A stretch of 64,000 nt of DNA from assembly GCF_964355755.1 (NCBI RefSeq), contig NC_092674.1, positions 25,198,001-25,262,000 of the forward strand. Reading direction: 5' to 3'. This document shows positions 50,591 through 61,380 of this stretch, piece by piece. The number at the start of each line of letters is the position of its first letter. Position 1 is the first letter of the stretch. The stretch comes from Antedon mediterranea (lineage: Eukaryota > Echinodermata > Crinoidea > Comatulida > Antedonidae). The translations under genes and the position numbers were made by a program. The notes beneath the pieces are model-generated. The model was not told where the DNA came from, ran no database searches, and saw only the letters and a program-made list of their open reading frames with translations.

Positions 50591-51119
50591 TCAGAGCGGT
50601 TGCGACTCGCACTGCTCTCTAGGCTAGCAATTAATTACGTGTTGTAGGAATCGTACATTTCAATGGCTCGCTGCCTGAGAGCGCGCTGCCTGAGACAACT
50701 ACTAGCTCCTTGCACAAAACAGACAGAGGAGGCTTACAATTTCCCGCATAAGAGCGGCTAAACCCAAAAAGCGGAGAACTTGTGAAGGGTTTCTTGGAAG
50801 AAGTATTTTTACTTTCTCTCGCCATGGAGTAATATATTAATTAATTTTATTTCCATGGAGGAATTGGCCTCTCTCAATGTTTATTTACGTTTCGCGTACG
50901 TTTCATGCATTAATTTCAATTTCACGTGGGAAAAATCTTTTTAGGGCCTTCATGACGGCAACATCGGGTTGGCACGGTCGAAATACACTTTTGTCATCGT
51001 CATCCTTTTATATACTGTCAAAAAAAACTACTAAATTAAGATAATTCTGAAAATTGCAGTTTGCAAATAATTATTACGGATTTGTTTAAATGTTTATAAT
51101 AATAATAATAATTTACTTG

Positions 51120-51452
51120 TTCACTGTTCTCCACTCGCGCCAAATTGGGTCCACTTGAGCACAGTGTATTAACATACTAAAAGATATTAAAATTAAGTGG
51201 CTTTATTTCTATTTTATATCACTGTGCTCCACTGGCGCCAAATTTGGTCCCCTTGAGCACAGTGTATTAATACGAAAATATTGAATCTTAAGTGACTTTA
51301 TTTTTATTTTATATCACTGTGCTCCCCTGGTGCCAAATTGTGTCCACTTGAGCACGGTGTTTTAACATACGAAAAGATATTATAATTTAGTGACTTTATT
51401 TCTATTTTATATCACTGTGCTACCCTGGTGCTAAATTGGGTCCACTTGAGCA
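51120..51452. repeat. Tandem array of about 105-bp units next to the Harbinger right end
   Basis: Three to four units share CACTGTGCTCC, TGG(C/T)GCCAAATT, GTCCACTTGAGCACAGTGT and a TTTATTTCTATTTTATAT spacer. CACTGTGCTC and GAGCACAGTG are inverse, so each unit can form a hairpin. The array ends about 185 bp from the terminal repeat. Confidence 0.8.
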
Positions 51453-51829
51453 GTTACCGTAGTATTATTTCTATTATTGAAGTTAATAAAGGCATAAATG
51501 GCGCTCCGTAGGAATGAATGCTCCAGTCGTCAGAATGACGCTCTGAATATACCTCTTATTTTTGTACACACAAATAATGCCCTCAACGGTGGTAACTAAG
51601 GTTTTCTAAAGTCTTTATAATGCAATCCGCCCAAGGATTATAATTGTCTGCAATCAAAAACAATTAAAAGATAACATGATATACCGTAATGCATACTGCT
51701 AAAAATTATTAATAGGTCTAAGTGAAAAGATTAAATTAATCAATTAAAGGATTTTGTTGTAGGTATAGGCCTAACTAGTTGGAATGTTTGCATGCGTCGT
51801 GATGATGTTATTGTCTCTTTGTTGCCAAC

Positions 51830-52024
51830 ACAACAATAGGCGTCATGAATTGACAACGAATATGATGCAATATTATTGACTTGACTTATGTTACAGTTGC
51901 TATTATATTTCTTCGCATTAAGACGTATAACATCATTAACACCAAGTTTACATGAGGCGCATGTTACTAAGCACTAACTGATTCTGGAGAATACACAAGT
52001 GAACATTTGTGAACTTTAGTGAAT
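51830..52024 (+). promoter_or_regulatory. Gene D 5' flank/promoter, similar to that of gene A
   Basis: Ordered blocks (TTGACAACGAATA, AAGACGTATAA, TTACTAAGCAC, TTCTGGAGAA, GTGAACTTTAGTGAA) correspond to the flank of gene A at 18018-18220. The Harbinger element ends about 190 bp upstream of this block. Confidence 0.5.
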
Positions 52025-55000
52025 ATGTTTGCTAAACGTTTTCCAAGCTGTATTCGCCTGGTCATAGGCCTAGCTTTCTCTTTGACGTTTCAATCCGGGT
52101 CATCAGGTATGCTACACAGGCTTACACACAGTGTAGAATTATTATTTTTAAATATTTTTTTTGCGCCTTATTACTTTTTTTGTTTTTGTGTAGGAAGTCG
52201 ATTTTTATTTTTAATATTTATAAAATGCCAGATTATAATTAAAATATATATTATTTAAATTAAATCAACTTTGATATCCGGAAAGCAACTGTTTTCTCGA
52301 AAAATTTCCTATATATTACCCACCGTTCACTTACTTGATTAACGTATAATATTAAAAGTAAAGTGACTAAAATAAGTAATTAAAATATTATTATTTTTTA
52401 GATCCATTAAATATAGTCGTTTTTTCTGGCTCACCACTGACATCATCTAGTACTGATAATTACTTTCAAGGATACGTACTTCAAAACGACAAAGACATTC
52501 GAGATTTGTCAGTTGGAATATTATACAAGAATATTGATGGGAAAGATAACGTCACTTGGGATGATACTGGCTATGTAAGTGGTGGTAGCTCAAGAGATAT
52601 GCCAGACGGTAAAATATTTAACACAAGTAGCAACATTGTATACCGAGTACACACCGATTTCACGTTCCTAGGTGTTAGTAACTTACAACCCCAGACTGAT
52701 AGAGTTGGTGTATTTTCATTTAAAGCAAAAAGAGAGGAAGTAGTCACAAATTCAGCAATTGTATTGGTCTCCGAATCTGGTGAGTAATGCCATAAAATAC
52801 ACTAGTATACAAATAATGCCATGAGGTAAATGATTATTAAATGGTTACATTTCAACGAGGCGAGCCGAGTTGATAACCTTTCATCATTTACCAAATGCCA
52901 TTATTTTGTACCATTACACAAATACAAATCATTCATTATTTTGTATTATATGATTTCTGTCAATTGAATCAGATTGAATTGAATCATAAGGCCTCTAGTA
53001 GCCTATAGCCTACATTTAATTGACATTGAAACAGTTTTTTAAAATAATATATTATTTATTATATTTATTTGGATTGAAATACAGTTTATAAATTTAAAAA
53101 AAGAGAAATAGATTTCATAAAATACCACTGTTATCTAAATGATTAAAAGTACTATTTATATATATATACTGTATATTTACTATTATTTTAATTTTTAAAC
53201 ATATTTTGTCACAACATTGTCAAATTCAATCAAATAATAATGATACTACATGTTTATTAAATGATAAAAACGAGTGTTTTGTTTAACCTCATTCAAAGAA
53301 TTTTAATAAATTATTTTCCCGTGTGTTTGACAGTCCTTCTGCAGTGTGTTGACCAATCAAAGGGCAAGAATCCAAAATCGTTCAACCGTGAGCCCTCATA
53401 CTCTCTTTTCCCAAAGGCGATATTTCGTACACGGAAAGTACTATTGAACGGCCGTTCAATAGTGCATACTATTGTACACCATGTGACACACAATCGTCAA
53501 ATGACAGGAATTTATTTTGGTGTTACAATATCTCATCTTATCAATTATCTATTTTTGTTTTTGATATAATTTTCAATTCGAAATCTTGACATAGTTAGAA
53601 CCCTGCCTCTCTTCGTCTGTTTTATTCACACTTTAAAAATTTCATTTTAATAATATACAAATAATGAATGTTTATGAGTGTAATGGTACAAATAATGGCA
53701 CGAGGTGAATGATGAAAGGTTATATTTCAACGAGGCGATGAGCCGAGTTGAAATATAACCTTTCATCATTCACCAAGTGCCATTATTTGTACCATTACAC
53801 GAATACAAAACATTCATTATTTGTTTTATATAACATCTAAATAAATTCTTGTCATTTGAATCAAATAAAAGGTAGCCCTAGCCAAAGCCTACTACATTTC
53901 ATTCACATTGATTAAAAACAGTAACATTTGGTTTTTAATAATTTTATATTAAATGTTATATTTATATGGATTTCGTAAACACACCTACTTTTGTGTTAAT
54001 TATGTTAACAAACGACCAAACAATCCTAGGCCTAGCAAGGCTAAAACGCCTAAGCTAGGCCTAATACTAGCATGGCCTAGGCTAGACCTAGTAACCTAGT
54101 ACTAGCTTGGCTGAAAGGCAAAACTTCGACAGACAATTGGAACTTATCTTGGCTAATTATGGTTTTTCCAACAATTCCACGTCTTGTAGGGATGTCCCCA
54201 TTAATTAATCAAAATCCTAAAAACGATCTAAAGCTAATTTAAACGCCTTTTTGAATGAAATTAGTACATATATGTCCAAATCGTACACAAATATCTGCTG
54301 CTGTTGCATATCTCGCGGTGGTGTTTACAAATGAAACCGAGACTGGACAACAGGTGGCGCTGTTGTATTTCACAGTACAGAGCCATATCATAGGGTAATT
54401 TGTGTACTAGATTTTTTTTTCATCCGCAAGACGTTTTTTTTTTCGTACACAAAAATGTTTCAAAAAGTACTATTAAACGATCGTTTAATAGTGCGTACTA
54501 TTGCACGCCATGTGACCCACAATCGTCCAATCAAATGACAGGAATTTATTTAGGTGTTATATAATACTGTATAATATACTGCAGTATATTAAAATGAAAT
54601 TTATTAATATTATATAATAATTGTTTGAAATAATGAAATTGGAGCATAATACTGTAGTTGATACATTATTAAGTAACGCTGTTACACTTTAGTAGTATAA
54701 ACGTTATTATTTACAGCCACTAATGCTATGGAGTACAGAACGATAACCGTCGGTATTGGAGAGTCTGTTACTATCAATCTTAGTAAAGGTGGCTTTCTTA
54801 ACGATTTACGTTGGAGACATAATTATGGCGAGGAAATTGGCACTCTTAGGGGTAGTACGTCTGCTGTGATTAATAACATACGGATGAAAGATGATGGCGT
54901 ATATGAATGTTATACAGGTGATAGCCCAGATGGTAAACATGGTATCATGAGACTTATTGTTAGAGGTAAGTTCTGAAAGTGCGTTTAATTGATGATGCAT

Positions 55001-58000
55001 TATAACTCCACACTCTTCTTAAGGTTCTTGAAAAAGAAAAATGTTATTCTAACATTCTGTGAGATCATTAATTGCAAATAGCATAATAGCAATATGTTTT
55101 GTATTTGGTAATTAGATGTTTTGCCCTACTCTGACGTAATTTGTACTTTATACTAAGTACATTTGGGTAATTTGAGTCGTGGGTTCGAATCCCACCCGAG
55201 AACTACTTGCGAATTTTTTCGCAAGCTTTCTCAAATGTACTTAGTATAACGTACAAATTACGTCAGAGTAGGGCAAAACATCTAATTACTCAACTCCCTG
55301 ACGCAAAACTACAATTACAATCCTATTTGTATTGGTTTAGAAAATCATGTTTAAACTCAAATCCGGTCATAATGATGAAATGTTAAATTTTCTATTTTGT
55401 CTATTAGCTTGCCCTTCACCAAAATGGAATCCTCCAGATTGTGAAATGGACTGTCACGTATGTTATAATGGTGGAATTTGTGACGATAAGACGGGTGTTT
55501 GTATTTGTCCAGCAGGGTTCCAAGGCAGCGATTGTCTACAAAGTAATAACATAATTATTATTATAAATCATAGTTTTTAATTTTATTTTATATAACTCAT
55601 TCTAAATGTGATGATGATTTCTGGTCTGTGATTACACTTTATTCACAATAATAGTGAAATTTGTGATTACAAGACGGGTGTCTGCATTTGCCCAGCAGGA
55701 TTTAAATCAATAATTGTACGTCTAACCGGTAATAACATAGTTTTGTTTAAAATCATTCTAAATTGATTTATGCGGATTGGTGGTCGATGGTCAAGAACTT
55801 ATTTCACTTACCACTAGTCAATTACAAATAATGTAATAGTAAAATAAAGCTGTTTTCAAATTAAGTAAAACATATAATTGAAAGCAATCTGTGTTTGTTG
55901 GTATTTCTACATGTATCATGCATTTTTAAAATTTGTTATTTGCACAGGTTGTGGAAATAACTATTATGGTCGTGATTGCCAAATTATATGTAGTTCTAGA
56001 GGATTTTGCGATGGACATCTGATATGTCCACCAGATCCAATTGGATGTGCATGCATCAATGGTTTTGGAGAAAATGATTGTAAAAAAGGTTTGTTTTTCG
56101 TAACTTTTCATTAAATGGAAATTAGTTTATAGTTTAACTTTGTTTACTGTTTATTTATTTAATTTATTTTTTTATTTTTTTTGCTATACCTGTAGGGCAG
56201 TCTTTTCTTAAACACTTTTTCATAATTTTCTAATATTCTTCTATATTTCTCTTTGATCTACTAAAACTTTACACACATAAGTAATAAAAATGAGCGAGGA
56301 CAGACTTTTAAACATTTTGTGCCTGTTTATAGTTTGTTGCCGAAACCACTAAGCCACTTTCATTAATGGTAGTTATAGGCTTACTATTCTATTAGTATGA
56401 ACAAAATATAAAATTGTCTATGGTTTTAAATATTTCAAAACATAACAAAATGACTATTATGTTTTTAAGTGTGTACGGATTTATACCCAGACGACACCAA
56501 TGTCCCAGATGAGGATTTATACTATGGAGCAGATTGTCGGCAAAAATGTAACTGTGCCAATGAAGATTGTAATCGAAGTCTAAGCCTATCCAATCAAGAT
56601 ATAGGATGTACTTCCGGGTCAACATGTTTGACTGGTTACACTGGAAACAAATGTCTAGGTAGTATGATGATGTTCAGATAAATATCAATATTATACAGGT
56701 AGAATGTCATCAAGCAGATTGCATGTGCGTTTTTTCTCATTCCTACATATTTCCTCAATCTCGGTGTTTACAAAATATTTAATTTCCAGTATAAGGCCTA
56801 TCATATATATACATATAATATTAGACCACTGGGCTTTCATGGTATGGGTCAATTCGATAACGACTCTAACACCATTGGCGTTGTGCGGAGAAACAACACT
56901 AGTAGGCCTATTTAGTTTGTACGAGCGATCAACTTACGCCCTCATCTTTAAGATTATTGAAAACCTATAAATAGGCGTAAACAAATAATTACTGTAAGGA
57001 TTTTTTTTAATACGTAGGGTATTCTTGACATTACAGATTACATTTTTTTCATTTTTAAAATGTTATTTTTTACCACGTCGTTACCTACACAAATATTGCA
57101 TTTTGTACAGAACCTACGTCATGTCCTTCTGGATTCTTTGGTGTTTTGTGTAACTTTCCATGTCACTGCAAAGACTCTGAAGATTGTAATCGAGATGGAA
57201 GTTGTACTAATGAATGCCACGAGGCTTGGTCTGGACCAAGGTGCAGCATAGGTAACGAAACACTTATGATTTCTTATAAAGTATAGACGTGACCCTTACT
57301 CGATGTATATAGAGTATCATTTAAGCCTTGCATACTACCTGAAATGAATATTATTGGAGCCTGAGAAGAAGTCACATCTTTTATGGTATTAGTCCTGGTA
57401 CTTTTATTGTTAGTTTAAGCCTATGGAAAGTTATACTTTCATTCTCAATAAAATATGGTATGATGGCTATGTAGAATCATCTCACTGTGCCTAGCGAATT
57501 TCTTTTTCAATTTCATAATTAGCACTACCATACCGTTCTGAAACGCCAACTGTTGTAAACCAGACAGCCACTACTCTAATGTTTAACGTCACTTGGATTC
57601 TTGGTGAAGACTACGGAACAGGAACAATTAAAAATCGGAAGCTTGCATATAAATCGTCGCAAATGGATTCATTTATATCAGTAAATGAACCAGATGATGA
57701 TGTATTTCTTGTTATTGATGATCTCACCCCAAATACGCAATATAAATTCTACTCTCAACTCTCAAGGATGGTTGGTGGTATTGAGGTAGATGGGCCAAAA
57801 AGTACACTCGGAACAACCAATACCATCTGTTCAGGTAAACTCTAATATCTGATCTTTCTTTCATTCATTCAATCAATCAATCAATCGTTCGATTTATATA
57901 GCGGCATTCCAACATTCATTGCTCATGGCGCTGTAGAAAAATGACCAAACAAAACATCCTAGTCCTACCATGCAGTAACGTAACACAGCATTTTTTAAAC

Positions 58001-60416
58001 GTAATTTGTGTCAAGTCATAACAATTAATTACATTTCTTCTGTATTGTTTTTGGGGATTGTTTTTATTTTATCCAATAAAATATTTCCGCTAGCTTTACA
58101 TCAATTGTGTAAATGGTTTTAAAAAATCATTATTAATTGATTGTGAGGCTACTTCATTTATTTCTTAGTACTAATCAATTACATATTTATAGAACCTCTT
58201 GACGTACCTGAGATAGATTTTAAAACAGTTGAAGACAATCGTATCATCTTGAGTCTAAAGGTACAGTGACATCAAGTTTTAAATAAACTACATTGTAGGT
58301 TATATGAAATTCTCTATTGACATTCATGAAAACAATAGCTGATGATTATATTATATAATAGACTTATTTATTTCTATTAAACTATGTTCTTCAGCCAGTT
58401 TCTAGTGAGTATAATCGAATCCAATGTAACTATATTCTTCAATATCAAGTGAAATATTCGGACATAGATGGAAATGTACAAGGCTTAGACAGCCCAAGTA
58501 GTGCTCAATTAGAAGTTGAATTTTCGGATCTGTCAAGCTGTACTGCGTATGTTATAAATGCTCGGGTTGTTAATAACATGGATTTTGCTGGGAGTTGGGG
58601 ACAGGACATAACAGTACAAACAGCACCCTCAGGTTGGTTGATTAGTTACTCGCTAAGTAACGTGGTCTATAAATAAAACATTTTGTTTTTGTCGTAAAAA
58701 TACTACTATTTACTTTTTTCCTCATATAACTGTATTTAATAGGCTTTATTTTGAATAATTGATTTTGTATTCCAATAATAGAGCCATTGATAGAAAGTAA
58801 TCCATTCACAAATGGAACGCATTTGCTGATAAAGTGGAAAACTTCTATGTGCGAAAATCAGGTGATCTACTATTATGACCTGTCAGGTGATGGATTAGTT
58901 TTGCAAGGGAACACAACAGAAACTGAAGTTGTATTTGGAGAAGGAATAGAGTCAAGTAAAGAATATACATTCACAGTATTAGCGTCATATCTAAATGTCA
59001 ATGGGACGTCAGAAAACACGAAAGTTATGTTTGAATCCGATTGTGATCAAATGAAAGGTATGCTATATTGGGTTATAATAGTAGACCTAATTCGACTTTT
59101 TGTTGTTAAGGAACATTGTACATGGTCCAGAAAATACTACGTTTTGTCTCAAGGGATATGACCATATCATAGCTGTTGGCTTGTTAATCTTGGTTCCCAC
59201 TAGAAGAACAATCTTGCCGCAACGTAATTTCATGTACCAAAAGAACAAGCGCAAGCAGAACACAAATCAGCTTTCCGCAGTTTTGCGTTGCTTGTGGCAG
59301 ACCTTATGTCGTTTTCGTAATAGATTCAACTTTACGCACCGCAAACTGGCAAACGCAAGGAATATGTTATTTGCGCATGCTCATCAAGGGGATGTCAATT
59401 TTTGTCACACATGCTTAATGTATATATTATTTGGCTATGTGATACGCCAGAAGCCATGTTTCGACTACATTGTAGTAGGCCTACCTAATTTTTGTGAAAT
59501 TAAAAAAAAAAGATTTTCTTACTTTGCCCTGCGGCAGCTTAAGCACGGCGTAAATAAATATTTAAATTTTACATAATATAAATAAATGTGTTCTTATATT
59601 TTTCAGGTTACATAATAGGTTTTGTAATTGGTCCAGTTATCACAGTTGCTATCACCTTAATATATAAACGGTAAATAATAAATTGAAAAACATTTTTAGA
59701 CGCGACACATTAAATGATATAGTTACAATAACGATGGAAATATGTAATTCAACTTTAATAAATACAATGGTCTATATAAATAATACAAAATGAGATTAAT
59801 AAAAACTATACCATTGAAATTTAAATACAGTAACTTGGGAAATGTACACAAAATGTGTTAATTAGTTCGCTATCGAATTAATTAATATGTAACAGGATAT
59901 TACATGACGATTTTTGAACTTTTGTAAAACTTCCACTAAGAGAGGTTTGGAAAAAGGTCAAATATTAAACATGCCCAATGAATAAACATGCCCAATCAAT
60001 CTGCACTTATACTAACTTGTTTTATTGTTGTTTTGTTTTCATTTTTTTATATCTGTTTTTGTGTACTAATTACAGTATACATTGTTTTATTTATTTATTT
60101 TCATGGATGCACAAATTGTTTTTGAGTGCTATCGATATAATGGTGTATGTTCAAAGAATGAATGAATATTAATTCTTTCATCTTACCGACACCTGACTTC
60201 CCGACACACTTTGTGTACATCTCCGACTTTCACTTCCAAATCTCATTGTTTTATTATTAATCATATTGTTCTGTATAGAACATTGTTATTGTGCAAGTTT
60301 TATCGACTATATTGCCACCATAACTAAAGACACATTATATTGTTCTCATTGTTATAATTAAATATAACCACTACTCACACTTTTTACTAATTTTAGATTT
60401 AGACGTAAACATTGAG
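52025..60416 (+). CDS. Gene D: Tie-like ectodomain receptor with a six-residue cytoplasmic end
   Basis: Thirteen exons join in frame to 763 residues plus stop: 52025-52106, 52402-52779, 54717-54965, 55408-55542, 55948-56088, 56470-56658, 57111-57251, 57523-57834, 58193-58260, 58395-58632, 58782-59057, 59607-59670, 60398-60416. Domains: signal peptide 1-27, N-terminal domain to 153, Ig-like to 236, EGF-like modules to 438, FN3-like to 736, TM 737-757, tail R-F-R-R-K-H then TGA. The last exon starts exactly like that of gene C, but two substitutions turn the Leu codon after R-R-K-H into a stop; the downstream DNA keeps little similarity. The EGF3 exon has the long form as in C. The EGF1 donor is A then GTAATA, so its junction codon is Ser rather than Gly. 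The open ectodomain argues that it is still expressed, as a non-signalling or partner-dependent receptor (inference). Confidence 0.8.
52795..53570 (+). repeat. MITE-like element, copy 1 in gene D intron 2
   Basis: Left part: AATAATGCCATGAGGTAAATG ... its inverse, around a TTTCAACGAGGCGAGCCGAGTTG centre. Right part: AGTACTATTGAACGGCCGTT palindrome, then CACCATGTGACACACAATCG and ATGACAGGAATTTATTT. The order is repeated in copy 2 at 53660-54560. Confidence 0.6.
53660..54560 (+). repeat. MITE-like element, copy 2 in gene D intron 2
   Basis: A near-perfect palindrome at 53663-53825 (GAATGTTT..GTGTAATGGTACAAATAATGGC with its inverse) is followed by sequence related to copy 1, interrupted by an R2 repeat copy, then AGTACTATTAAACGATCGTT, CACGCCATGTGACCCACAAT and ATGACAGGAATTTATTT. 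Confidence 0.6.
54120..54380 (+). repeat. Dispersed repeat family R2, copy 2
   Basis: Inverse of the copy at 19163-19420, inserted within the second MITE-like copy of gene D intron 2. Confidence 0.5.
55111..55286. repeat. Palindrome around a SINE tail
   Basis: ATTAGATGTTTTGCCCTACT and CTGACGTAATTTGTAC at the left reappear inversely at the right, about 55 bases per arm. Between them is a tRNA-SINE tail (GTGGGTTCGAATCCCACCCG, then a TTGCGAA..TTCGCAA hairpin) like that at 19500-19700. It lies in gene D intron 3. Confidence 0.7.
55648..55740 (+). pseudogene. Vestigial duplicate of the EGF1 exon in gene D
   Basis: GAAATTTGTGATTACAAGAC, then GGGTGTCTGCATTTGCCCAG and CAGGATTTAAA match the 3' half of the EGF1 exon, and even the start of its downstream intron (GGTAATAACATAG) is kept. 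The 5' half and acceptor are gone and the last cysteine region is scrambled, so it is not a usable exon. It closely resembles the gene C version. Confidence 0.7.
59058..59606 (+). other. Gene D intron 11 with an inserted repeat-like block
   Basis: A long open frame (59100-59576) crosses words such as GGTTCCCACTAGAAGAAC and CGCAACG/GCGTTGC that also occur near 36520-36560. I read it as MITE-like repeat DNA, not an exon, because genes A, B and C go straight from FN3-3 to the TM exon. Confidence 0.4.
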
Positions 60417-60484
60417 AAAGGGACGTTGGTAATTCCTCAGTTGAACTCAATGCAAGATAGAGAGTGATAGACCGGGCGCCCAGA

Positions 60485-61380
60485 AGATTTATTCATGTGA
60501 AAAGCCACAAAAGGTCTGATGGGCTGATTATGTAGATATATGGCCAAGATTCAATAATCAATATTGCTGCCGGGTCCTATCCTGTAAATTTACCCTGGGG
60601 ACACCAAATAAGAGGGGTAAAAAATGGATTTAATCATGTGAAAAGCCACACGGATAAAAGTTGCTGGACATTGTTCCCATATGTGTATACAATATGTTAA
60701 AACAGCAATGACAGCAACTTTATTCTGTAAGTTGCCCGAGACAGTAGCCCCAAGTGACCACTAAAAAATGGTGTTATTCATGTCAAGAGCCACACGGCTA
60801 ATTCCTTTTGCATTGCAACTGTTACACATTGGGGTGCACAAAATATCATTGACAGCAACTTTATCCTGTAAGTTGCCCCAAACAGTAGCCCCAGACAGTA
60901 GCCCAGATGCCCGTTGGGCCATACAAAATTTAATCACACGAAGAGCCACACGGCCAATTCCTTTTTTATTGGAACAGTTACGTCTTGGGATAGACAAAAA
61001 TACTCATGACAGCAACTTTATCCTGTAAGTTGCCCCAGACAGTAGCCCCAGGCAGTAGCCCAGAAATGCCCGTTGGGTCCGGGCCTACAAGATTTATTCA
61101 CACGAAGAGCCACACGGCCAATTCCTTTTTTATTGGAACTGTTACGTCTTGGGATAGACGAAAATACTCATGACAGCAACTTTATCCTGTAGGTTGCCCC
61201 AGACAGTAGCCCCAGAGACAGTAGCCCAGAAATGCCCGTTGGGTCCGGGCCTACAAGATTTACACGAAGAGCCACACAGCCAATTTCCTTTTATTGGAAC
61301 TTTTATGACTTGAAATATACGAATGTATTTACGACAGCAACTTTAGCACGTTTCCCCAGTCAGTAGCCTAGCCACTTTCC
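60485..61380 (+). repeat. Tandem array of 145-165-bp units after gene D
   Basis: Six diverged units share CACGAAGAGCCACACGGCCA, ATTCCTTTTT, TGACAGCAACTTTATCCTGT, AAGTTGCCCCAGACAGTAGC and ATGCCCGTTGGGTCC. Units become more alike towards the right (about 60930-61260). It begins about 70 bases after the gene D stop codon, so it may form part of its 3' UTR. Confidence 0.8.

Larger units (their letters stand above)
42276..51637 (+). mobile_element. PIF/Harbinger DNA transposon with nested insertions
   Basis: The left end ACAGGGGCGGATTGCAATAA and the right end, read inversely (TCCTTGGGCGGATTGCATTA), share the core GGGCGGATTGCA. TTA occurs directly outside both ends (42273-42275 and 51638-51640), the 3-bp target duplication of this superfamily. 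A HARBI1-like DDE transposase is encoded inside. Nested within are an AGTCGCGTG element, a LINE, a 215-bp palindrome and a 105-bp tandem array near the right end. No clear Myb/SANT-like second ORF was recognised. Gene D begins about 390 bases beyond its right end. Confidence 0.8.

Noticed and set aside
50631-50825. Possible Myb-like accessory protein of the Harbinger element
   Set aside because: Only the position fits; I see no Trp-spaced SANT/Myb pattern.
55111-55286. Candidate tRNA gene
   Set aside because: Only the T-arm side is present, enclosed in a palindrome; no acceptor stem or anticodon arm.
59100-59576. 158-codon open frame in gene D intron 11
   Set aside because: No counterpart in the other paralogues, and it contains repeat words seen elsewhere in the window.
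3245-60416. Hidden tyrosine kinase domain expected for a Tie receptor
   Set aside because: No exon with H-R-D, D-F-G or A-P-E kinase motifs was seen on either strand in the introns or flanks of the four genes.
60485-61380. CRISPR-like appearance of the regular repeats
   Set aside because: The genome is eukaryotic, units are 145-165 bp and diverge gradually; this is satellite-like tandem DNA.
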